NCBI GenBank assembly: GCA_002784505.1
Contig: PFLF01000066.1
Coordinates: 1-9,976, forward strand
Length of the DNA: 9,976 nucleotides
Reading direction: 5' to 3'
DNA from: Candidatus Roizmanbacteria bacterium CG_4_10_14_0_8_um_filter_39_9
GTDB lineage: Bacteria; Patescibacteriota; Microgenomatia; UBA1406; GWC2-37-13
Numbering within the stretch: position 1 is the first letter of the stretch; every line of letters starts with the position of its first letter. This document shows, in pieces, positions 1 to 4,872 of this stretch. The translations under genes and the position numbers were made by a program. The notes under the pieces are model-generated. The model did no database searches. It worked only from the letters and a program-made list of their open reading frames with translations, and was not told where the DNA came from.

Positions 1-758
1 TTGAGAAGAAATGAAGCTAAAACGGCACTGAGAAATGAATCTTGAGTTGCGGCAAAAGATGCACAAAGTGCTGCAAGAACATCTCCCGTTCCCCCTTTTG
101 TAAGCCCGGCATTTCCACCCTCAATAACAACCGTTTGGGCGCCGTCAGATACAATGTCGCAAACTGCTTTACAAAGAATGATGCAACGGTAGGTGCGAGC
201 GCGTTCCTCCACTACCTTAATTTTTTCACTTTGAGATACATGTAATATGTTGTCTCCGAACAGTATTTTAAACTCTTTTTGATGAGGGGTTAAAATTGGT
301 TTTTCTTTTAACAAGCAAAGCTGTTTGGTATCTATCATTTGCAAGGCTCCCGCGTCAATAACCCATTTTTTATGGGGATATTGCATAAGTAATGAGTGGG
401 TCAATTCTTTCGTATGAACTCCCTCATTTCCTTCTCTCATCATGCCCGTACCAATCAATACTGCGTCATCTTCGGCAATGTAATTCCCAATATCCTTGAG
501 AGGGACAACAATCCCCCCTTGCCACTTTTTTTTAATATCAAGAAGGGTTTTATTGTTTTCGGGTGTCGATGAAAAATGTACCATGTCAACTAAATGTGAT
601 GCTACTTGCGCACTCCAAATAGGGGCGCTATGAAATAAAGAGGACCCTCCAATGATGGTAATTTTGCCGTTTTGTCCTTTATGCGAAAGGAGATCTGGCT
701 TTATAAATCGTTGCAGGAACGGCTCAATTGCCTCAAATTCAGATGTTTTAATAATCAT
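1..758 (-). CDS. nnrD: ADP/ATP-dependent NAD(P)H-hydrate dehydratase (NnrD/YjeF C-domain family), 3' end cut by window
   Basis: Cytosolic metabolite-repair enzyme of the ribokinase-like fold; the family dehydrates damaged NADHX/NADPHX back to NAD(P)H using ADP or ATP. The minus strand reads open from ATG at 758 to the window edge, about 252 residues; the family is usually about 280, so only the last helices are missing. Visible family signatures are KGQNGKITIIGGSS near residue 27 (KGxxGxVxxxGGS), VIDAGAL (xDADAL-like), ILTPHQKEF (TPHxxE) and, near residue 220, KGGTGDVLAAL, whose Asp226 is the expected catalytic base. The early glycine motif (GTGMM instead of GPG) is divergent. It is a single C-domain type with no visible NnrE epimerase domain, although this could lie outside the window. 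It is divergent to alaS with only 20 bp between start codons. The family call is fairly secure; the substrate is inferred from the family. Confidence 0.82.
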   Translation of the reverse strand, partial: MIIKTSEFEAIEPFLQRFIKPDLLSHKGQNGKITIIGGSSLFHSAPIWSAQVASHLVDMVHFSSTPENNKTLLDIKKKWQGGIVVPLKDIGNYIAEDDAVLIGTGMMREGNEGVHTKELTHSLLMQYPHKKWVIDAGALQMIDTKQLCLLKEKPILTPHQKEFKILFGDNILHVSQSEKIKVVEERARTYRCIILCKAVCDIVSDGAQTVVIEGGNAGLTKGGTGDVLAALCASFAATQDSFLSAVLASFLL

Positions 759-761
759 ATT

Positions 762-770
762 TGATATAAT
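762..770 (+). promoter_or_regulatory. Extended -10 promoter of alaS, leaderless spacing
   Basis: TGATATAAT is a perfect extended -10 (TGn plus TATAAT at 765-770). It ends 8 nt before the alaS ATG at 779, so the transcript should begin at or within a few bases of the start codon. There is no Shine-Dalgarno sequence and no clear -35. Confidence 0.6.
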
Positions 771-774
771 TTTA
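769..774 (-). promoter_or_regulatory. Candidate -10 box for nnrD
   Basis: On the minus strand TAAAAT (one mismatch to TATAAT) ends 10 nt before the nnrD ATG. Transcription would start within a few bases of the ATG. The box overlaps the alaS -10 on the other strand. No convincing -35 is seen. Confidence 0.35.
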
Positions 775-778
775 CATT

Positions 779-2554
779 ATGCCAATAACCCATTTCAATT
801 TCAGAAAACGCTACTCGAAGTATATGGAGAGCAAGAGTCACAAAGAAGCGCCCTCCATTGCACTCGTGCCAAAAGATGATCCTACAACGCTTTTTACCGG
901 CAGCGGCATGCAGCAATTTGTTCCATATCTTCTGGGAGAATCACATCCTTTAGGTACTCGATTATACAACATCCAGAGGTGTATCCGCGCTCAAGACATT
1001 GATGAGGTGGGAGACAACCGGCACGACTCTTTTTTTGAGATGTTGGGCAACTGGTCTCTCGGCGATTATTTTAAAAAGGAACAGTTGGTATGGTTCTGGG
1101 GATTTCTTACAAAAGAACTTCATTTACCTGAAGAAAAATTATATGTAACCGTTTTCAAGGGTGTGGATGGAATAATACCTGACGATGATTCTTATAACAT
1201 TTGGAGAACAATCGGAATTCCTGAAAACAGGATTTTTAAATATGAGGGTAATTGGTGGTCAAGGGCTGGCGCCCCGAGTCAAATGCCAACAGGTGAGCCG
1301 GGAGGACCAGACAGTGAGGTATTTTACGAATTCACCTCAGTTGCTCATGATCCAAAGTTTGGAAAGGTGTGTCACCCTAACTGCGACTGCGGCAGATTTC
1401 TGGAAATAGGTAACTCCGTCTTTATGCAATATAAGAAACTGCCCGATGGATCATTTGAACTTCTCCCAAAACAGAACGTCGATTTTGGAGGAGGGTTGGA
1501 GCGACTTATGATGGCGATGGAAGATAACCCAGACATGTTTGAAACGTCTCTTTACCGTCCCATTATTCAAGAAATTGAACGGATCACAAGGCAAAAATAT
1601 GACGGAGATAATAAGCATGCGATGAGGATTATCGCTGATCACTTGAAGGCTTCGGTTTTTCTTATAGAAGACGGCGTCCTCCCTTCAAACAAAGAACAGG
1701 GCTATGTTTTAAGACGGCTCCTTCGAAGATTGACCGTCAAACTTCGCAAACTCCTCGGTCAGTTGCCTTCTGCAAATGAAGTAGCACAGATCTCAAAGAT
1801 AGTTCATGAAATGTATGAAGGTGTTTATTTTAAAACGGGGGATGATTTTTCCTTGGTCAGCAGAACTATTGAAGAAGAAATTAAACGATTTTCATTGAGT
1901 CTAGAAAAAGGATTAAAAGAAATTCAAAAAATGGAAACAGTATCCGGAAAAGACGCTTTTAATCTCTATCAATCATTTGGATTTCCTCTCGAAGTGACTG
2001 AAGAACTTCTCCGTGAAAAAGGCGAAGCTGTAGATAAAAAACAGTTTAATGATGAATTTCAAAAACACAAAGATGCGTCGCGCAGTGCCTCGATTGGAAA
2101 ATTTAAAGGAGGCCTTGCCGATAACAGCACCAAAACATTACGTTACCATACGGCAACACATCTACTTCATCAGGCGCTGTATGATATTCTCGGATCTGAA
2201 ATAAGGCAAGAAGGATCAAATATTACTGGAGAAAGGTTACGATTTGACTTTTACTCTACCCAAAAACCGACTCCTGAACAAATTGCAAAAGTTGGTGAGA
2301 TCGTTAACACACAAATTAAAGCTTCTCTTCCGGTAGAATTTAAAAATCTTCCCAAATCAGAAGCAGAGAAACTGGGAGCCATGTCTTTTTTCCGTGATAA
2401 ATATCCGGATATGGTAAAAGTATATTTTATCGGTGATTATTCGAAAGAATTTTGCGGGGGCCCTCATGTAAAAAATACGAATGAGATAGGATTGATAACT
2501 ATCTATAAAACCGAAAAAATCGGCAGCAACCTATATCGAATATACGCAAAGTAA
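779..2554 (+). CDS. alaS: Alanyl-tRNA synthetase, short form without the C-terminal C-Ala (DHHA1) domain
   Basis: Class II synthetase that charges tRNA-Ala. The 591 residues contain the aminoacylation domain (about 1-245), the tRNA-recognition domain (about 246-440) and the editing domain (about 450-590). Motif 2 includes RHDSFFEMLGNW (81-92), and motif 3 is VDFGGGLERL (234-243). The editing zinc ligands are intact: HTATH (His457, His461) and CGGPH (Cys559, His563). A C-H-x2-C-x-C cluster at 198-204 may bind a further metal. Typical bacterial AlaRS is about 870 residues; here the protein ends in the region where the editing domain normally leads into the oligomerisation and C-Ala region, so both are absent without any sign of frameshift. 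Similar short forms are, to my recollection, seen in Patescibacteria. The ATG at 779 fits the family N-terminus and an extended -10 just upstream. Catalysis and editing of Ser/Gly-tRNA-Ala are expected from the intact motifs. Confidence 0.95.
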   Translation: MPITHFNFRKRYSKYMESKSHKEAPSIALVPKDDPTTLFTGSGMQQFVPYLLGESHPLGTRLYNIQRCIRAQDIDEVGDNRHDSFFEMLGNWSLGDYFKKEQLVWFWGFLTKELHLPEEKLYVTVFKGVDGIIPDDDSYNIWRTIGIPENRIFKYEGNWWSRAGAPSQMPTGEPGGPDSEVFYEFTSVAHDPKFGKVCHPNCDCGRFLEIGNSVFMQYKKLPDGSFELLPKQNVDFGGGLERLMMAMEDNPDMFETSLYRPIIQEIERITRQKYDGDNKHAMRIIADHLKASVFLIEDGVLPSNKEQGYVLRRLLRRLTVKLRKLLGQLPSANEVAQISKIVHEMYEGVYFKTGDDFSLVSRTIEEEIKRFSLSLEKGLKEIQKMETVSGKDAFNLYQSFGFPLEVTEELLREKGEAVDKKQFNDEFQKHKDASRSASIGKFKGGLADNSTKTLRYHTATHLLHQALYDILGSEIRQEGSNITGERLRFDFYSTQKPTPEQIAKVGEIVNTQIKASLPVEFKNLPKSEAEKLGAMSFFRDKYPDMVKVYFIGDYSKEFCGGPHVKNTNEIGLITIYKTEKIGSNLYRIYAK

Positions 2555-2561
2555 AGACTTT

Positions 2562-2711
2562 ATGAAAATTACTGACCGAATTTACGGAACTTATACGATT
2601 GATTCACCAATTTTTCTTGAGCTGATTAACCCTTATTTCAAACAGGAACTGGAAGTAGCTCTTACCGAAAATAAAAAGGGCACGAAGAGTGGAATTATTT
2701 TATATAATTAA
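2562..2711 (+). pseudogene. 49-codon ORF resembling the N-terminal stump of an HD-superfamily phosphohydrolase
   Basis: This short ORF starts 7 nt after the alaS stop. Its first 25 or so residues (MKITDRIYGTYTIDSP, then FLELINP) match the conserved opening of one HD hydrolase family (pattern DRIYGxxxIxxPxxxELIxxxxxQRLxxIxQxG). After ELINPYF the match stops, the QRL segment is missing, and the HD catalytic core is absent; the rest is charged sequence ending at TAA 2709-2711. The most economical reading is a decayed gene with an internal deletion whose first codons survive. The alternative is a genuine small protein. No Shine-Dalgarno is present. Its last codons contain the -10 box of the next gene. 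I am confident of the ORF and moderately confident of the HD resemblance. Confidence 0.45.
2703..2708 (+). promoter_or_regulatory. Perfect -10 box for the tRNA-binding protein gene, leaderless spacing
   Basis: TATAAT ends 7 nt before the ATG at 2716, which predicts a transcript starting at about the start codon. It overlaps the end of the preceding small ORF. No recognisable -35 is seen at 16-18 nt upstream. Confidence 0.5.
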
Positions 2712-2715
2712 CTAC

Positions 2716-3057
2716 ATGAAAAAACCAAATTGCACATTTGCCGATTTTCTTAAGCTTGACGTTCGGGTGGGTCAGATAAAATCGGCCATCCCGGTGGTCG
2801 GCTCAAATAAATTACTTCTTCTCAGCGTTGATACAGGTGCCGATTATGGGGTCGTTGAAATACTTTCCGGTATCGCAAAATACGTTGCCCCTGCAGATCT
2901 CATAGATAAACGGGTTCCAGTGGTTGCAAATCTGGAACCGAAACAAATGGCGGGAAAAACCTCACATGGCTTCATTCTGATGGGTGATTTAGAAGGTCAT
3001 ATCGCCCATCTCTTCTTCTTACCCGAGACCCTTCCCATAGGATCCGTCATTTGTTGA
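2716..3057 (+). CDS. Stand-alone tRNA-binding OB-fold protein (Trbp111 / CsaA / MetRS C-domain family)
   Basis: A 113-residue protein consisting of a single tRNA_bind domain, the OB fold also found at the C-terminus of MetRS, in PheRS beta and in EMAP-II. Diagnostic segments are FLKLDVRVGQIKSA (F-x-KxDxRVGxI), NKLLLLSVDTG (NKLLxLxVDxG), ILSGIAKYV (xxSGIAxxY) and KRVPVVANLEPKQMAG (KxVxxVxNLxPxxxxG), followed by a SHGFILM segment (xSxGMxL). Known relatives are dimers that bind the outside corner (elbow) of tRNA without strong sequence preference. An in-frame GTG at 2689 would add nine residues, but the ATG at 2716 gives the family N-terminus and lies 7 nt after a perfect TATAAT, so I take 2716. 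No synthetase domain is attached. A chaperone-like (CsaA) role is possible but not visible in the sequence. The position between alaS and other translation genes suggests a tRNA-related role. Confidence 0.88.
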   Translation: MKKPNCTFADFLKLDVRVGQIKSAIPVVGSNKLLLLSVDTGADYGVVEILSGIAKYVAPADLIDKRVPVVANLEPKQMAGKTSHGFILMGDLEGHIAHLFFLPETLPIGSVIC

Positions 3058-3081
3058 TAACTCATACCTATTAAATACGAG

Positions 3082-3110
3082 TTGACAATTTGAACAAAAT
3101 GATATTTAAT
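3082..3110 (+). promoter_or_regulatory. Sigma70-type promoter of the DsbA-like gene, leaderless spacing
   Basis: A consensus -35 TTGACA (3082-3087) is separated by exactly 17 nt from TTTAAT (3105-3110, one mismatch to TATAAT). The -10 ends 9 nt before the ATG at 3120, so the mRNA should start at or just before that codon. This is the best-formed promoter in the window and fixes the start of the following gene. Confidence 0.68.
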
Positions 3111-3119
3111 CATGTAACT

Positions 3120-4181
3120 ATGAAAAAAACACAAGTTCACCACAAGCAGGAAGTGGCTTCCTCGTCTGAACCCCGAGAGGTCTTAGTCAAAAAAAATTGG
3201 GTTCCATTTATATTTGTCGGCGCGCTCGTTGTCTTATTTCTTTTTTTAAAATTTTCAAAAGCTGGAGGACCGGATCTCAATACCATGAAAACTAAGGTCA
3301 TTCCTGAGGTCATAAAAAAAGTAATCAACAATCCAAGCACAAAATATGAGATAACAAGCGTTAAGGAAACAAACGGTATGATTGAGTTTGGACTTAAGGT
3401 TGCGGGTCAACAATATACATCATATATATCACGTGACGGAAAATTGCTTTTTACATCAGGTATTAAAGTTGATGATCTGAATAACCCAAAGGCCGCCGCA
3501 CAAGCTGCTTCAACAACTACTCAAGCGAAAGATATTAAGAAGGTTGCAAAACCAGATTTAACCGCCTTCATCGTTTCAAACTGCCCATACGGTCTTCAGA
3601 TGCAGCGCGTATTTAAAAAAGCATATGAAGAAATCCCAGATATTCTTTCATCCCTTACCGTCAGATATATCGGAAGTGTTGAAGGTGGAAAACTCGTTTC
3701 AATGCATGATCAGGCTGCAGGAGGCACAGAAGCAACTGAAAATTTGAGACAGATTTGTATCCGTGAGGAACAGAAAGAAAAATACTGGCCATATGTTTCC
3801 TGCTACATGCAAGAAGGTAATTCTGAACAGTGTTTAGGAACTGCAAATGTTAGCACCTCTGACTTGAGCGCGTGTATGACAGATGCTTCAAGAGGAGTTA
3901 AATATGCACAGGCTGATTTTGCTCTTGCGACAAAATATAAAGTATCGGGATCGCCAACATTACTCGTGAATAATTCCCAGACAGTATCTGAATTTGACTT
4001 TGGAGGCAGAAATCCAAATGCGATAAAAGAAATTCTATGTGCGTCAGGTTCCAATCAACCTGAGTACTGCAAAAATGAAATTTCAAAAAATGATGTTGCG
4101 GTTTCGTTGTCACTAACCGATGAGGTTGCCGCCGGATCTGGAACAACCACCTCCGCTGCAGGATGTGCGCCGGCAAAATAA
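3120..4181 (+). CDS. Membrane-anchored DsbA/DsbC-like thioredoxin-fold protein with single-cysteine CPYG site
   Basis: A 353-residue protein. A short basic, cytosolic N-terminus (KK at 24-25) precedes one hydrophobic segment (about 27-45), placing the rest outside the membrane. Residues about 50-115 resemble the small DsbC-like N-terminal domain (YEITSVKETNG, SYISRDGKLLF). A thioredoxin-like domain follows from about 148: FIVSNCPYGLQMQ puts CPYG at 155-158 and VSGSPTLLVN supplies the cis-proline loop. The second cysteine of the usual CxxC is glycine, so a classic dithiol exchange site is lacking. Later cysteines (RQICI, YVSCYM, EQCLG, LSACM, EILCAS, EYCKN, and AAGCAP at the end) recall the extra cysteines of GILT-like proteins and may form structural disulfides or provide the partner thiol. 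A TTG at 3090 would add ten residues but lies within the promoter, so ATG 3120 is chosen. Monocistronic: own promoter and terminator. The fold is confident; oxidase, reductase or isomerase role is undetermined. Confidence 0.82.
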   Translation: MKKTQVHHKQEVASSSEPREVLVKKNWVPFIFVGALVVLFLFLKFSKAGGPDLNTMKTKVIPEVIKKVINNPSTKYEITSVKETNGMIEFGLKVAGQQYTSYISRDGKLLFTSGIKVDDLNNPKAAAQAASTTTQAKDIKKVAKPDLTAFIVSNCPYGLQMQRVFKKAYEEIPDILSSLTVRYIGSVEGGKLVSMHDQAAGGTEATENLRQICIREEQKEKYWPYVSCYMQEGNSEQCLGTANVSTSDLSACMTDASRGVKYAQADFALATKYKVSGSPTLLVNNSQTVSEFDFGGRNPNAIKEILCASGSNQPEYCKNEISKNDVAVSLSLTDEVAAGSGTTTSAAGCAPAK

Positions 4182-4210
4182 TCATTTCTTTATCTTGTAA
4201 CTAACCATAA

Positions 4211-4237
4211 GCCCCGCTTAAAAAAGCGGGGTTTTTT
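4211..4237 (+). terminator. Intrinsic terminator after the DsbA-like gene
   Basis: CCCCGCTT (4212-4219) pairs perfectly with AAGCGGGG (4224-4231) around a four-A loop, followed by six T (4232-4237). It separates the DsbA-like gene from the tRNA-greA unit. Confidence 0.93.
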
Positions 4238-4247
4238 GAAGTTCTTG

Positions 4248-4267
4248 TGCTACAATTGTAATACAAT
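4248..4267 (+). promoter_or_regulatory. Candidate promoter region for tRNA-Glu-greA with a 10-bp palindrome
   Basis: TGCTACAAT (4248-4256) is an extended -10, and a second TACAAT lies at 4262-4267. TACAATTGTA at 4251-4260 is a perfect palindrome. Either box would start the transcript 40-55 nt before the tRNA. Which box is used, and whether the palindrome is an operator, cannot be told from sequence. No good -35 is seen because the upstream terminator occupies that place. Confidence 0.42.
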
Positions 4268-4292
4268 TATTCATGGAACAGCCAAAGGGTTT

Positions 4293-4320
4293 ATCCTGAG
4301 GAGCGTGAGTGACGAAGGGT
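4293..4320 (+). repeat. REP-like palindromic repeat abutting the tRNA 5' end
   Basis: The segment opens with ATCCTGAGGAGCG and closes with TGACGAAGGGT; the ends ATCCT and AGGGT pair (one G-T). The layout is like the widespread short extragenic palindromes of the form ATCCTGAGGAGC-N-GACGAAGGAT that I recall from many environmental bacterial genomes. Its last bases overlap the first bases of the tRNA acceptor stem. Only one copy is seen in this window, so the repeat status is by resemblance. Confidence 0.35.
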
Positions 4321-4390
4321 CCCATCGTCTAGAGGCCTAGGACGACAGGTTCTCATCCTGTAAACATCGATTCGAATTCGATTGGGATCA
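4318..4390 (+). tRNA. tRNA-Glu, anticodon CUC
   Basis: A full cloverleaf can be drawn. The acceptor stem is GGTCCCA (4318-4324) with TGGGATC (4383-4389), including one G-U pair. The D stem is GTCT with GGAC, with an AGAGGCCTA loop. The anticodon stem is ACAGG with CCTGT around loop TTCTCAT, giving anticodon CTC (4352-4354), which reads GAG. The variable loop has 4 nt. The T stem is ATCGA with TCGAT around TTCGAAT. The discriminator base is A4390. CCA is not encoded, so a CCA-adding enzyme is needed. The 5' half (GTCTAGAGGCC-AGGAC) matches typical bacterial tRNA-Glu. greA starts 8 nt after the 3' end, so tRNA processing and greA expression are probably coupled. Alternative pairings were considered, but this one gives five-base-pair arms and the invariant T loop. 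Confidence 0.93.
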
Positions 4391-4398
4391 CTTAAGAT

Positions 4399-4866
4399 AT
4401 GCAACAAAAAAAGATAGAAATAACAAAGCAAGGAATTGATGCGCTCTGTGCTGAATTAAAAAAACTTCAGGAGACAGATCGTCCTGTGGTTTTAGAAAAA
4501 CTTCATAAAGCGCGAAGCATGGGTGACTTGTCTGAAAACTCGGCATATACAACCGCGCGCGAAGAACAATCGATGCTTGAAGGTCGCATTTCTGAAATAA
4601 ATTATATTTTAAAAAATGCATCAGTACTATCGACCAATACGAACAATTTGATTGTATCGGTCGGTTCGAAAATAAAGGTTGATATTGTGGGCAATCTTGA
4701 TACTGTTGAGATTGTTGGCGAATATGAGGCTGACCCTATGAATAAAAGGCTGTCATCAACTTCCCCTATCGCGCAGGCACTTCTTGGGAAAAAAGTAGGT
4801 GATATAATTGATATTACTGTTCCCTCTGGAAAAATCATTTACACCATTAAAGAGATTTATTCCTAA
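4399..4866 (+). CDS. greA: Transcription elongation factor GreA
   Basis: A 155-residue protein, the normal GreA length. GreA enters the RNA polymerase secondary channel and stimulates cleavage of backtracked transcripts. The N-terminal coiled coil (about 1-75) carries the tip motif ARSMGDLSENSAY (38-50), with the acidic residues Asp43 and Glu46 that coordinate the catalytic Mg2+. The C-terminal FKBP-like domain (about 80-155) shows LSSTSPIAQALLGKKVGD (xSxxSPIGxALxGKxxGD) and a final beta strand. The start codon lies 8 nt after the tRNA-Glu 3' end with no Shine-Dalgarno and no -10 box between, so the gene is very likely co-transcribed with the tRNA and left with an 8-nt leader after 3' processing. 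lysS follows after 6 nt, which suggests a tRNA-greA-lysS transcript. GreA rather than GreB is inferred from tip sequence and length. Confidence 0.95.
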   Translation: MQQKKIEITKQGIDALCAELKKLQETDRPVVLEKLHKARSMGDLSENSAYTTAREEQSMLEGRISEINYILKNASVLSTNTNNLIVSVGSKIKVDIVGNLDTVEIVGEYEADPMNKRLSSTSPIAQALLGKKVGDIIDITVPSGKIIYTIKEIYS

Positions 4867-4872
4867 AATTAT

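Noticed and set aside
42..245. 67-codon open frame on the plus strand at the left edge
   Set aside because: It lies antisense to the nnrD GTGD region, which carries recognisable conserved motifs.
779..2554. AlaRS shortened by a frameshift or sequencing error
   Set aside because: The sequence after the stop in other frames (2555-2715) shows no C-Ala motifs; the ending looks natural.
2689..2715. GTG start giving a nine-residue longer tRNA-binding protein
   Set aside because: The extension overlaps a perfect TATAAT, and the family N-terminus fits the ATG at 2716.
3090..3119. TTG start giving a ten-residue longer DsbA-like protein
   Set aside because: These codons lie inside a TTGACA-17-TTTAAT promoter whose start site falls at about the ATG at 3120; the longer form would not be transcribed from it.
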